Notes: generated by a model not told the origin, from the letters alone. A DNA stretch of 64,000 nucleotides from Talaromyces rugulosus (GCF_013368755.1 NC_049566.1:2480001-2544000); one strand, 5' to 3'. Numbered from the stretch's first letter, positions 35,541-47,100 are shown. A program made the numbers and translations.

Positions 35541-36246
35541 CGCCTTACTTATGAGACATGTTTTTTCCTTCTTTTTCTTTAAAAGATATATATGAATACC
35601 CGTTCCATTGATAAGCCGAGCACTTATCATACATACATACACTTATCATCTCAGCGACTCTGTTTATTTTCTTTTACAAGTATATACTATATAATCGTGC
35701 TTTGCGTTCTGGGCCGAGTCTCACGACATGCCGAACGAACGAGATTGGAGCATTGAATTTTTTGCATGCATTTGCTGGCCTGTTTATAGTTGTGTTTGCC
35801 TTGTCCTATTTTTCTTTAGTATAGGCAAATCCACCAAATTGTACATAAGTACATTCACTACCAACATGTGCAAGATAAGTACCCGAGCATGACGTCGGTT
35901 CAGATTGGGCCCTTTTCCGCCCGCCCCACCAGTTGAGTCGCACCCCACCTCCACTTGACGATTCGATGCACATCAAAGCATCATCACCAGTACTCTTCCT
36001 TCACCCACACACGCTCGACGCGCATATCCTCAAGCTTCAAACGGCTTTGACCCGTCGTCGTCTCCTCTGTATACTTTTTGCTCCGATCACGTTCCCTGAC
36101 ATTTAGTTTCACTGGCTTTTTTTCGTCTTTGTTTCTTATTTGCCTCTTTTTCTTTGGCACGTTGGCAGATCGACGCGACTGCGTTTGTCGTCCTCGTCGC
36201 TAGTCTACTGTTGACTTTGCTATTTTCTATTCACCACCGCAGCCAA
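35541..36246. other. Intergenic region
   Basis: 3' UTR of the preceding gene and promoter/leader of the next. It turns pyrimidine-rich from about 36050. A cag at 36169 after a T-rich tract could end a 5' UTR intron. No coding frame with an ATG is present. Confidence 0.45.
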
Positions 36247-37278
36247 ATGACTGAAGACAGAATGACAACACCTACTCTGATCAATCTGCCGCCGCCTCCC
36301 TCGGATCCTGTCACGCCGTCTGATATGGGACCGTAAGATGATTGTTCTTTGGTGGCACAACTTTGCGCGAGATAGAACTAACTTGAGTCCTTTTGCAGTG
36401 GCACTCCCAACTCTGGCACCACATCCCTATCTGCCCTGTCGACGACCGCGATCAAGGACGGCCACCAGGGCCATACCCATCCGTATGCGCGACACGCCCA
36501 CCAGTCCTCGTCGACCTCGTCCGTGTCCTCCTCGACTCTTGATGCAGAACGCGCAGACCGAATCTCGCGCTTGGCCGGGCTCGAACGAATTGCGACTGCT
36601 CGTGGCGGCGGCGGCGCAGGCGGCGCGGCGCAGAACTTCCCTTCTTCATCCTCCTCCGGCGCCCCGAATCTAACCCCCAGCCAGGGCTATTTCGACAGCT
36701 ATCCGCACATGGTCAAGGAGCGAAGCACAGTGGGCAGCGCCAGCGCGACGGGAAGTGTCGGCGGGCGCACAACCTGGGCGAGCGGAAGCGATGCCTATGA
36801 TCCGGATAAGATGAGTCTCGAGGATCACGACGACGGCACTTCTAGCATGGGCGGTATGAGTGATGAGGGGAATGCCAGTCTGGTCGGGTTTGGTGAAGGC
36901 GCCAGCAGCACCATCAGTGGGCCTGTGTCGAGTGCCACTTTGGGTCGATTGCAGCAACAGTCTACGACTACTGGCTTGGGACGTACCCCGTCTTTCGGCA
37001 GCCCGAGTGCCAACAGGAATAGCGGAAATCATAGCAATATTAATGCCAGTGGGCAATATCCTGCGTACATGCAGCAGCAGCAGCAGCAGCAGCATGTCGC
37101 AGGCAGTTCTGTGAGTGCGCCATCGCAGTCCTCTCCGTCCCCCGCTGGATCCAACACTCCGGAGCCATCTGACGATGCTCGAATGCTGGACGGTGTTACT
37201 TATGATTCAAACGTGGTCGACACTACTGTCCGCACTCCGCGCCTTGTAGGACAGCGAGGACCGGACAGTTCTTCTTAA
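36247..37278 (+). CDS. Low-complexity fungal protein with a conserved ERADRISRLAGLER motif
   Basis: Two exons, 36247-36332 and 36399-37278, giving 321 aa. The start MTEDRMTTPTL is the first ATG; the frame extends upstream only from a TTG. The segment NSGTTSLSALSTTAIKDGH followed by TLDAERADRISRLAGLERI is the only part that looks structured, a probable short amphipathic helix. The rest is Ser/Gly/Gln-rich, including a poly-Gln run (37075-37092), an acidic patch (SLEDHDDGTSSMGGMSDEG) and a C-terminal VDTTVRTPRLV. I recognise the motif from uncharacterised Aspergillus-type proteins but know no function. It lacks signal peptide and membrane helix. Confidence 0.72.
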
Positions 37279-37497
37279 TTTTTTTTGAGTGGTAACCACG
37301 GGGATCTTTTCGAGATGAAGACTGTAAAAGTTTGCTCGTGTGCTGCTTGACTTGATGACCTTTTTGTATGATTAATAATGGGCGTAAGATGGGATTCGCG
37401 GGACAGCGTTGCTACTAGTGTCTGGAGGTTTCATATTCATGTTTTCACTTGACGAATTGAATTATTCAACTTGGAAGTATGCACGAGGCAGATTTTA

Positions 37498-37533
<36 letters not shown>

Positions 37534-38299
37534 CTCTAGGCCGGGCCCTAACCAACTAACCGTTAGTTGGGCCGACGGGATCGCCGCCGCCGCCAGTGGC
37601 TGAGCCGAATTTTTTGCACTTCCTTCTGTGACCTCAACTTCTTCTTGTCTTCTTCTTTCGTCTTCCTCCTCCACAACTCCTCCCCTTGTCGCCGCAACAA
37701 GACTCTTTCTTTTTTTTTGTCACCTTCCCGTTTCCCCCTCAACATCGCTGGCATTTGCTTGTCAAGCAAACGGGAATATCTCCTCCAGGACTGTTCAAGC
37801 CTCTTTTTTATTTATTTAAAAAGAGTTCCGATTTCGCAGAGTTACTCTCTCCAGCTTTATTGTGCGTGTGTTGATGATTTTTCTCTCCCCCTCATCCATT
37901 GTCGATCGCAAAATTTTGAACAAAACAAAGACTGACCTGATTGCAAAAAAAATAAAGGAAGACGAAGAAAAACAAAAATAAAACAGAATCTTTCGAAGGA
38001 CAAGACAAGACAAGACAAGAAAAAAAAAACACACACACCCCGCACGCGCGCACGCCTTTGCCTTATAAACAGGCAGAAAAAAAATTATTTTTTTTTTCTT
38101 CTCTTTTTCTTGAGAACTTATACTTTTTCTCCAATCTTCCCTACCTGCGATTTGCGCGATCTTGCACGATTTGCACGCAAACAGAAATCCTGCTCGTGGA
38201 GAAAATTCAGCCTTCGCCGTCAATAACAACAACAACAACAACAACAACGAAATCAGTCTCGACTTGAATCTTGGCAGTTAGCTGTGACTTTGAATAGTT
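37279..38299. promoter_or_regulatory. Intergenic region and long low-complexity leader of eIF2A
   Basis: A (TAG)n microsatellite of about 12 units lies at 37498-37533. From about 37620 to 38299 the strand is made of T/C runs, A runs, a (GACAA)n patch near 37999-38020, and a (CAA)n tract at about 38225-38249 just before the eIF2A start. These suit an unstructured 5' UTR. No coding signal. Confidence 0.5.
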
Positions 38300-40711
38300 A
38301 TGGCGACTTCACAGATTGCATGTAAGTTTATTTTATTTATTGGTAGTCGAATTCGCCTGACTTGATATATAGTTCGCACCCTGAAGGGAATCGGTCTCTT
38401 GGACGCCTCGCCTGTGTACCAGCCTGTTTCAGGCTTCGAGAGGTATGCGCTACACAAATACAACACACACACGACTTCAAACTAACACACCGTACTAGGC
38501 CTGAAGGCAATCTTCGTTGCAGCGCTTACTCCCCTTGTGGACGCTATTTCGCATGGGCGTCTCCAGAGAGGTATTTATTGTCTTTGTCCAATGACTTCCG
38601 GGGGTGAATGTCTTGTCTAACGCTCGTTTTTTAGTGTCACCATCATTGATCCCTCTGTTGGCCACGTCATCACCACGCTTCCTGCCGACAACGTGTTCGA
38701 ACTGGGCTTTTCCCCACTCGGCACCTACATCATCACCTGGCAGCGATCCTCAAAGGACGAGAACGGAGATGCCGTGAAAAACCTAAAGGTGTGGAACGTG
38801 GCAGTCCAAGCACAGGAAGGCGGAGTCGGGGACAAGGCAGTTGTGGGTCGATTCGTGCAAAAGTCGCAGACCGGATGGAACCTGCAGTACACGTCCGACG
38901 AGCAATACTGCGGCCGCGTTGTAACGAACGAGGTCCAGTTTTACAAGAGTCACGATCTTGCAACTGTGTGGAACAAGCTCCGTGTGGAAGGTGTCTCTGG
39001 CTTTGCGCTTTCGCCCGGAAAGACTCAGGCTCTCGCCGTGTTTGTGCCCGAGCGCAAGGTAAGTCGTGCAAATGTGACAAGATGTCTAGTTGAATCGAAT
39101 TCACTAATACCAATATAGGGCCAACCAGCCTCGGTCAAGGTCTACGTCGTCCCGCAGTTTCAGAACCCAGTCTCGCAAAAGACGTTTTTCAAAGGCGACA
39201 AGGTCCAGTTGAAGTGGAACAACTCCGGTACCTCGGTTATTGTCCTGGCCCAGACTGATGTCGACCGGTCTGGCAAGAGTTACTACGGCGAGACGACTCT
39301 TTACTTGTTGAGCGCAACGGGGGCTTTTGATTCCCGCATTGATCTTGGTATGTGTGCAAACGACAACATTAATAATTACTGATAGCTAATAATCGCTACA
39401 GACAGAGAAGGACCTATCCACGACGTGACATGGTCTCCAAACTCGAAGGAGTTTGGTGTCGTGTACGGGTTTATGCCGGCCAAGACAACGATTTTCAACT
39501 CCCGCGGTGCTGTCACCCAAAATTACCCCTTGGCTCCGAGAAACACTATCGTATTCTCGCCCAATGGCCGCTTTGTCGTTGTTGCTGGATTTGGCAATTT
39601 GGCAGGTCAGATGGACATTTATGATCTGGAAAAGGGTCATAAGAAGGTGACGACGATTGAAGGGTCGAATGCCACCGTGTGCGAATGGGCTCCTGACGGG
39701 AGACACATTCTGACGGCCACCACCAGCCCTAGATTGCGAGTCGACAACGGCGTGCGCATCTGGCATGTGAGCGGTGCTCTTCAATACAATGAAGACATGA
39801 CCGAGCTGTACCAAGTTTGTTGGCGACCGCAAGGGTCCACGGAAGCACTTCAGGGCGACCCTTTCCACCCTCTTCCAGTCCCGCATGCGTCTGCCCTGGA
39901 CTACCTCGCAAAGAGGAAGACCCCATCCAAGCCCGTTGGTGCGTACCGGCCGCCCGGCGCTCGCGGACAGACGACGTCTCTGGCCTTCAAGAGGGAGGAC
40001 GAAGGAGGTGCCGCCTTTATGAGAGAAGGAGCAACTTCTCTCGGGCCTGCCAATGGATTTGGCAAGTCGAGAAGACGGGAAATTCCCGGCGCTGAGCCCG
40101 TTGAATTTGTACCACAGGGCGCTGCCCCCGGCGGTGGCGTTGCTCTACCTCCCGGGGCTGAAAACGCGGATGAGAAGCTGTCCAAGTCAGCCGCCAAAAA
40201 CAAGAAAAAGCGTGAAGCCAAAAAGGCCAAAGAAATTGCCGAGAAGGACGGCACCGCTGTTCCGGAACTTGCACCCCCAGCTGCTGCTGCTCCATCACAG
40301 CATCTGACTGCTAGTCCGGACCGTCACCAGCGACCCCGATCCAAGAGCCATAATCGCAACCGCGCGGAGAGCAATGTCAACAATAACAATAACAACAACA
40401 ACAATCACCGCACAAATGGTACCTCGGCCGGACAAGGGAACGGTAACAAGTCTGCCAGCAATGGCAAAGCGGCCACCCCTCCTCCTGCTCCTCCTCCTGC
40501 TGCTCCTCCCGCCCGTCCGGAATCACCGATAGGAGCCAACGGCACATCGCAAGACAAGCGAGTGCGCGGCCTGCTGAAGAAACTACGTGCCATCGACGAG
40601 CTCAAGATGCGTCTGGCCACTGGCGAGAAGCTGGAAGACACGCAGATGAAGAAGATTCAAACCGAGGATTCGGTGCGTAAAGAATTGGACGGCTTGGATT
40701 TTGCCGGATAG
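38300..40711 (+). CDS. Eukaryotic translation initiation factor 2A
   Basis: Six exons: 38300-38321, 38373-38442, 38499-38570, 38635-39058, 39119-39347 and 39402-40711, giving 708 aa. eIF2A is a WD-repeat protein that delivers initiator tRNA to 40S subunits independently of GTP in special initiation events; cytosolic. The N-terminal beta-propeller is recognisable from GIGLLDASPVYQP, SVTIIDPSVGHVITTLP, FSPLGTYIITWQRSSKDENG, GETTLYLLSATGAFDSRIDLDREGPIHDVTWSPNSKEFGVVYGFMPAKTTIFN, NTIVFSPNGRFVVVAGFGNLAGQMDIYD, and CEWAPDGRHILTATTSPRLRVDNGVRIW. The C-terminal third has the PVGAYRPPGARG segment, a Lys/Ala-rich helix (SAAKNKKKREAKKAKE), Asn/Pro low complexity, and the conserved closing helix KRVRGLLKKLRAIDELKMRLATGEKLEDTQMKKI. 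The first exon encodes only seven residues. Confidence 0.96.
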
Positions 40712-42368
40712 ATTGGTGGGAGGCGGGAGTTTCTTAAGCCGTTGTAAGACGACAAGTGCCTGAGCGGCCCTGGTGTCGAGTTGTGATAGATATTCAATAT
40801 AAGTAGAATTGATCAAAAAATGGAATATCTTGTTGGATCTATGTGATGATGATGGTATTGAATGATGACGAAGAACTAAGGCCTGTTTTTTTTTTTAATC
40901 GCGTGTCAACGGCTTACATTCTTTATCGGCAAAATAGAAATGTCCGAATACATCAAGAGATGCTGCAAGGTTCGAAACTGGTAGAAAAAGATTAAGAATA
41001 TCTACGTATGGCCTGGGTGAAATGGTCAACTGGTAATATGAATAGCAGAAAAACGAATGCATTTATCTTGTTCAAGAGGCCAGATTAAATGGATTGAAAT
41101 AATATAAAAATAAAAATGTACCATCTAGCACAACTCGCAACACCCACCCCAATCCCCAAATACCGCCATCTCAAAAAAAAAAAAGGAGATGAACGATATA
41201 CTGTGTCAATCTCAACCTTTTTTTTCCCTCTCTAACCAAAAGCTTCGCAAAGACCCCCTTTGCCTGATGTGAGAGTTAGTGCTTGAATAGCACAAAAGAT
41301 CAGGCAAGAAATAAGGGATAACTGCTAAACAGTGGAAAAGAAAAGAAGGGCTGAATTTTTTATTTTTTTTGATCGACAAGGGAAAAAAAGGGGTTTTGGC
41401 TACGGTGGCCAAAGATGAGAAGTGTAATTTTGATATATCGCATCGAATACAGAGCTTATTCCTTCTATTTTTCTTCTATTTCTTCTTCCTTCTTCTTCTC
41501 TTCTTCTTCTTTTTTCTCTCTCTCGTTCTGCTATGATAACAAGTTATCGTCGCATACAAGAGAGAAGTAAAAAAAGAGAGAGGGAGGAAGAGAGAGAGAA
41601 AGAGAGAGAAAAAGAGAAAGGAATTTCAAGGCATGGAACCTCGCCTTGCACTCCACCTTGCGTCGCGAATGAGAGGATTGGTAGAAGAGAAAAAGGGTCA
41701 AAGTGAAAAATAGAAAGAGGTATTTCGATTTATATCGCTAGGGGTCCAGATATTCACATAATAACCGTGATTTGGCGAAAAAGTTCCAACATGTTGGAAG
41801 AAAGTTGTTGACGTGTGGCAAAAGGTTCAGCCAGTCAGCCAAAAACATAAGGCGGACTCGGATCAACCTCGGACCGGAGTTGCCTCGAATTCGACTAAGC
41901 CGATTCGGGAAAGTTTTTCTGGTGTCCAATATACCCTATACGGAAATATGTTCAAGAGATGGCTTGGAGCCAATCTGCAAATGCGAAATGTTGGATATTA
42001 TTGAACGCACGAGTAAGAAGCTGCAGGCGTGATATGCAGTTACGTAGCAGGCCTACACATATCTACAATATACCAAACTATAGACAAGCTGCTTGATAGC
42101 AAATAATCAATCCAGAGAGACTGAAAGGCCGTAAAACATTGGAGTTTTATATGTAAGAATAGGAAACTGCAAATGACACACAAAAGCAGACGATCATGAT
42201 CCAATCGCTGTCTCTTCGAACCCTCATACGCGCCTTGACAAACCCTCACTGTCGCCGTGTGCATGGGGCAACGCGAGTAACGTCATGTTATTTAGAGATA
42301 CAAGATCATGAACTCTCTCAGTTCTTTACACAGGCCCTTGAGACGGATTTGTACTCCCTTGTCGACGT
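40712..42368. other. Gene-free stretch with opposed pyrimidine and purine tracts
   Basis: 1.65 kb without a supportable gene. Positions about 41461-41528 are almost pure C/T and 41562-41625 almost pure A/G on the same strand, giving an imperfect inverted repeat around a 30-nt spacer that itself contains gataacaagttatc. A 16-bp perfect palindrome, ttccaacatgttggaa, lies at 41784-41799. Confidence 0.5.
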
Positions 42369-44273
42369 CTAAGCCCCTTCCATCATCATCTGTCGCGTGG
42401 TGATGTGCTCCTTGCCCACCAAAAAGTATGTATACTTGCGATGCTGGCTGCCTGGGGTATCTGTCGGCTGCTTAAACTCAATATGGTTGTTCTGGTTCCA
42501 CTGCCAAGCCACAAGTCTTCGTTTGTTCTCGTACATCTTGCCTCGCCAGTGCCAAGTATATGCAAAGAAGCCCGGGTTGGCACGGATCAGCGTCGACACC
42601 TCGTCTTGGGTGGACACGTTGGCGCTGAGCAGCTGGCCGCGACCGTGTGAGGCCATGTCGTTCTCCACGCCGGACGAGTGCATCTTGACGAGCGCCTGGC
42701 CGTTGAGACAGGAGACGACCTCAAAGCTTCCTGCCTTGCCGTGGCTTGGGTTGCCCTTGGTCAAGTCTTGGGTGATGACAAAGGTCCAGTCGGGGTGGTA
42801 AGAGAACAGTCGCTTATGCTCGGTGAGTTTGGGAAGCTTAGTGGGGTACCACTTGATGCTCGAGGCGGCGGGTGTTTTTTTATTCTCAATTCCCAAGGCA
42901 AACTGGTCCACCGTCAATCCGGTCTTGGAGTCGAGCGGCTCACCCGCGGAATACGGCTTCAGACCCGGGATGCGAAGATTTCGCTCAATAACCACATGAT
43001 GGCCATGAGGCATATTGATCTGAAAGGCCTTGGACCACGTCACGACGCTGGGGTCAGCCAGCATTACATCCCTAGCTCCAAGCTCCGACGCCGTGCCCGT
43101 CCACACGGTGAGCATATTACTAGGCTCAATCGTTGCTGACACTACGGCAAGACTGTTGACCGAATGGAAGAACCCGCCATCCGAAATGTTGGAGGCCCAG
43201 TCACCGGGACACAGCGTCGTCACCTTGGACGCGCCGCCCTTGAGTCTCACGTCCATGACACCAATCACAGCGAGGGCCGCCGACGTGGAGGTGACGGCTA
43301 CGTCGTACATCTTCTTGAGGCCCACCGCCGTCGCAGTCGTGGGCGTGAGCGGGAGGAGCAAGAGCGCCGTGAGCGCCAGTCCGGCCCACGCGATGCCCTC
43401 GCTGTCAAGTGCGCTAGCGCTGCTACACAGTGTGCAGACGACGACGTGGTTTGTGTTGTTTTGCACGTTGGTGTGCGAGTTTTTGATAGCTCTACGTCGG
43501 CGACGCCGCTCTGGGCCGAGCAAGGGTTGCTTGGTCAGGGAGAATGTATTCTCCTGGCCGTCATCTTGCGTTTTAACTTTGAGTTGCAGAGTATCGTAGT
43601 TATTGGTAGCCGAGGCAGAGCAGTCCATTTCCCAGGAGCCATCTTCCTCCATGAAGAACGCGCACAGTTCGTCCGCATAGTTGTCACCGTCTTCAGCATC
43701 AGGCGCTAGGCGAGACGGGAGCTGCTTCTTTCGCGCGCTGTAGCTGAGCTTCTTGTCGTTGACCTTGGAAATCTGCTGCCAGTAGGCGAGCACGGGCAGG
43801 TCATCGCCGAATCCCTGGGGCAGGACGAGCAGCATCAGATCCTTGTGCTGGGGAGTGCCGTGGGGTTTGACACCCGTATACACGACTGGAATGGGACTGT
43901 CGGTGCTTCCGGGCACCCAGGTCTTCTCAAAGTAGGAGCCCAATAGAGCCATCTCTTCCGAGACAGTTCCCCCGGGACTACGGATGCGCCCCTTGAGCTT
44001 CGTGACGCCCTCGACGAGCTCGAATTCGAGAGTCATCGAATTGCTCGCGCCGCACGAAAAGACCACCTGGGCCGTCTCTGCGCTGCGAATGGTACCGGTG
44101 ACAAAGGTCTGGTATAAGACATGTCCGTCGTCTTGGCCGGCGGTGGCGGAGGGCCGTTGCCAGTAAATGTGGATGGGGTCGTCCAAGTCCGGCTCGCTAA
44201 ACGGCAGGATGACGACAAACAGCTCAGTGTCATCGGACGGCCTCCACTGGAATCGGCCGCGATATATGTACAT
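42369..44273 (-). CDS. Unknown 634-aa protein with duplicated modules and a central hydrophobic segment
   Basis: A single-exon frame from ATG at 44273 (MYIYRGRFQWRPSDD). I do not recognise the family. The first half looks like two related modules: ELFVVILPFSEPDLDDPIHIYWQ and DLMLLVLPQGFGDDLPVLAYWQQ open each one, and each later has a cysteine-containing strand (VVFSCGASNSMTLEFEL / WEMDCSASATNNYDTLQLKV). A polybasic run (ERRRRRRAIK) and a hydrophobic stretch (AWAGLALTALLLLPLTPTTATAVG, about residue 300) follow, which could be a membrane helix. The second half has ordinary globular composition and few low-complexity parts. There is no signal peptide. It resembles the beta-rich, W/Y-marked style of fungal lectin-like modules, but that is only an impression. 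The next gene on this strand, upstream, is the helical protein at 45465-46692. Confidence 0.65.
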   Translation of the reverse strand: MYIYRGRFQWRPSDDTELFVVILPFSEPDLDDPIHIYWQRPSATAGQDDGHVLYQTFVTGTIRSAETAQVVFSCGASNSMTLEFELVEGVTKLKGRIRSPGGTVSEEMALLGSYFEKTWVPGSTDSPIPVVYTGVKPHGTPQHKDLMLLVLPQGFGDDLPVLAYWQQISKVNDKKLSYSARKKQLPSRLAPDAEDGDNYADELCAFFMEEDGSWEMDCSASATNNYDTLQLKVKTQDDGQENTFSLTKQPLLGPERRRRRRAIKNSHTNVQNNTNHVVVCTLCSSASALDSEGIAWAGLALTALLLLPLTPTTATAVGLKKMYDVAVTSTSAALAVIGVMDVRLKGGASKVTTLCPGDWASNISDGGFFHSVNSLAVVSATIEPSNMLTVWTGTASELGARDVMLADPSVVTWSKAFQINMPHGHHVVIERNLRIPGLKPYSAGEPLDSKTGLTVDQFALGIENKKTPAASSIKWYPTKLPKLTEHKRLFSYHPDWTFVITQDLTKGNPSHGKAGSFEVVSCLNGQALVKMHSSGVENDMASHGRGQLLSANVSTQDEVSTLIRANPGFFAYTWHWRGKMYENKRRLVAWQWNQNNHIEFKQPTDTPGSQHRKYTYFLVGKEHITTRQMMMEGA

Positions 44274-44573
44274 GTTGCTGGAGGGGATGAGGGTGCCGCA
44301 AGATAATAAGAGTAGATGACAATGGGGAAGATGACAGGTTGCTTTGGTGGAAGAGTAGATCTGCGAGCAAGGTCACAAGGACGCACAAGCCCCGGATCTT
44401 TTGTAGCAGAGCGTACAGACTGGTATATCCTGTAGGGATCTACCTCTTGGTGCAGCAAGGCACCTTGTCAATGGCTGTCGCAGGCAGAGCGAACTGCAAC
44501 TAACAGCCAATCTTACTTACTTTCAGCCAAGTGGCTGCTGCAGGGTGCTTACTAACAAAATCAGTCCCAATTT

Positions 44574-44647
44574 GTCTATCCTGCTTGGGAGTGTAATTTG
44601 CTGATCCTCCTGAATTCAGTAGAATTGAGTGATTAGATCAGACTACC
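44574..44647 (+). repeat. Repeat copy, less mutated
   Basis: It begins gtctatcctgcttgggag and ends gattagatcagactacc. Its partner at 45041-45112 has the same frame of matches with most differences being C-to-T or G-to-A. Confidence 0.65.
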
Positions 44648-45040
44648 AAGAAAATACTTACATAAACTAATCTAATTACTATATAAATTAGAATATTATA
44701 TCTATAGATTATACTAATTTAACATATATTTTCATCTTTAATTTATATTATTTCTATATTATAAGTTTCCCACTGCATTGGACTATGAAGTGCCAGGCTC
44801 GGAAACCATATGGTTCCCGGGGAGGCTCCAGGATTCTTTTCATGTACATACGCGCGAGCAAGTGCGAAATTGGGATAGTGAATGGAATTGAGACTACAGT
44901 GATTGCTTGAGATTTATATATACCCTGTCTGTTGTAAGTAAGTGCTGCTTCGACAAACACCCTGCCACTACTCACACTGGCCCATTCCACGGGGCGGCCA
45001 TATCTTCCACCACAATATCTATAGATAATCTTATTAAATA

Positions 45041-45112
45041 GTTTATCCTATTTAGAAGTATAATTTACTAGTCTCTGTAAATTAATTAGAATTAAATAAT
45101 TAGATTAAACCA
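45041..45112 (+). repeat. Repeat copy, more mutated (RIP-like)
   Basis: It begins gtttatcctatttagaag. Compared with 44574-44647 it shows TG-to-TA changes (gtgtaatttgctg became gtataatttacta). Confidence 0.65.
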
Positions 45113-45464
45113 CTTGTCGTGAATGCCCTCGTGGTAGACGGTAGCCTCCTGTAACTCTGAGCAGTACACAGCCTCTTGATTATTCAGCCATAGGCTGACT
45201 TTGCATTAATCTGAACAAGTTTCCCAATAGTTATGCCTTGAGGAAAGAAAGGACTTTTCGGAGAACCCTTGGTGCAGTAGTAGTAGGTGCAGTGGAATGT
45301 CATCTCCTCGGCGTATACTGTGTGCTCAGATTGTAGACTGTACTCCTTTACTCGCATCACATCGCGTACTTACTGTGGCATAAACTATCCCTCCTCTCCA
45401 AAGTGTTCAAGACAACAAACGTGGCAGACCTGCAACGGCACATGAACATCGACAGATCATTCCG

Positions 45465-46692
45465 TCACTCTCTCTTCTCAGCTGCAGCAAGAGCCATCAC
45501 CTTTTCCTCCTTGGCCTTCTCCGCCGCTTCATGAACAGCTTCCTTGGTGCGCTCAATCAGTTCCTCCTTCCCCATCTCGTCCAGGTCATAAACCGGCCCA
45601 CTGTCCAAGTCCTCCTTGTGAACGTCCTCCCACGCCTGCTCGTACGTGACGCTCTTGAAGCGCTACACCCCGTGGATCAACGTAGTCGTCAGCTCCGTCA
45701 CGCACGCTCTGAGCCGGCACCAGAGCCGGTTTGCAAGGTCATTGGGGCCACGTACCTCGATGATGCTGTCGGCGAACTTCCGACCCTCCTCATCGCATCG
45801 CTTCTGCAGGCCCTCGACGTCGCCAATGCGGTCGAGAATGCGGTACCAGTTGTGGAGGCGTGACAGGTCCTCCTTGAAGTGCCTGAGCGCCTCAAACATG
45901 CGTAGCTGGTAGCGGCACTGCAGGCGTGCAATCGCAGCCTCATGCTCTGCGCTATAATTGTACCTCTGTTAGTCCTTCCTCCAAAGTCGGAGTAGGGTAT
46001 TGGGTTTCCAAACCCCGCGGTAGAGTCGAAAACTCTGCCTGCAGTGGAGTGCAGGCGCAACCACAGCAAGCAGTTATGATCCTGAAGGTCTACGTACCGG
46101 ATATACTCGTCCTTCTTCCAAAGGTTGAGAGCGACTTCAATGGCGATGGCGATGGCGATGCCGGCGGCAAACACTGCGAGACCCACGCCTGTCATGGCGA
46201 GGAAGCGGCCGCCCAAGGAGATCATTTCAGCCGCCTCAAGGGCCTCGACAGACGCCAACTCGACCGTCTCGAGAGCTGCGGCGTCTAGCACAACCGCCTC
46301 GACCTCCATGGCCGCGCCGCCGGCTCGAAGGGACGAGAAGAAGGCCATCAGCGACCGGCCTGGATACGGCCGCCAGAGTCAACATCAAAGGAACGTTAAT
46401 GGACGGCAGACACAGCACTTACTGAGAACTAGTTCGGGCGTGAACAAGAGCTTGCCAATTCCAACATGCCCATTGTGGCAGGCATGCTAATCATGCTGCA
46501 GACTAGTGGAACTCGGTCGTCAGCATCAGAACGAACGATGCATAATGGGAATGGACGTAAAGACACACCAACTAAAGGGCCATAAATAGCGCCAGCAACG
46601 CCGAGCATCTGAAAGACGAGGTCATCTTCTTTCTGCATCACAATGAAGTTCATCAACCGCTCTCGCTCCTCCTTAGGCAGGGCCTTGGCCAT
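45465..46692 (-). CDS. Unknown 285-aa helical protein with a central hydrophobic helix
   Basis: Five exons: 46692-46567, 46486-46423, 46359-46098, 45963-45756 and 45662-45465; phases close exactly. The exon 1 to exon 2 junction is the least certain (GTGTCT donor). The order is MAKALPKEERERLMNFIV with QMLGVAGAIYGPLVG; then an acidic amphipathic stretch (AALETVELASVEALEAAEMI); then a strongly hydrophobic helix (FLAMTGVGLAVFAAGIAIAI) ending at WKKDEYIRYNYS; then a helical His/Glu/Arg region (HFKEDLSRLHNWYRILDRIGDVEGLQKRC); and a charged C-terminal helix (KEAVHEAAEKAKEEK). All-helical with one long hydrophobic segment and no signal peptide is the layout of some alpha-helical pore-forming or membrane-sensing proteins, but I have no motif that proves this. 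Function unknown. Confidence 0.65.
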
Positions 46693-47100
46693 TTCTATTA
46701 TAATAAAAATATATTGCCTTAGTTTTATAATTTATAGAATGGTAATATTTTATATATTTCTATCTTAAATAATTTTAGTTCTAGAACACTAGAATCTATG
46801 AGGTATACTTGCACTGGTAATGAAACAGCGAATCAAGGTGTTGTATGCTCAGCCTCAGCTAATCTAGTGCCGGGTTGGTTATCTAAATTGTGGACCGATG
46901 ACTGGAATAGACCTAGTCGAGGTGCTAGTGCGATCCTTCAATACCACCCGACGTGAGTCATGAACAGGCATCCATCGTGAGTGGAGTCGAAATTTTTATT
47001 AAATAAGTGTCCCATTGACTCGGAGACCCTCAGAAGTTACCTAGGTACCAGGAGATTGCTATTATCTTAAATCAAAGACGAATCGCGCTCGACAGTACCG
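46693..47100. other. Divergent intergenic region
   Basis: A TA-rich island lies at about 46695-46790, immediately upstream of the helical-protein gene, then ordinary DNA. It contains promoters for both flanking genes. No coding signal. Confidence 0.5.

Larger units (their letters stand above)
44274..45464. other. Intergenic region with two RIP-like AT islands
   Basis: No gene is supported. Two AT-rich islands (about 44660-44765 and 45010-45110) stand out. Segments 44574-44647 and 45041-45112 are copies of one another differing mainly by C/T and G/A, as described under findings. Confidence 0.6.

Noticed and set aside
36154..36246. Hydrophobic N-terminal extension of the ERADRISRLAGLER protein
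   Set aside because: It begins with TTG, not ATG, and the stretch contains a likely 5' UTR intron end; the hydrophobicity is a by-product of a T-rich leader.
43030..43709. Long plus-strand frames opposite the 634-aa protein
   Set aside because: Antisense shadows of a GC-rich coding region; no motif and no starts with plausible context.
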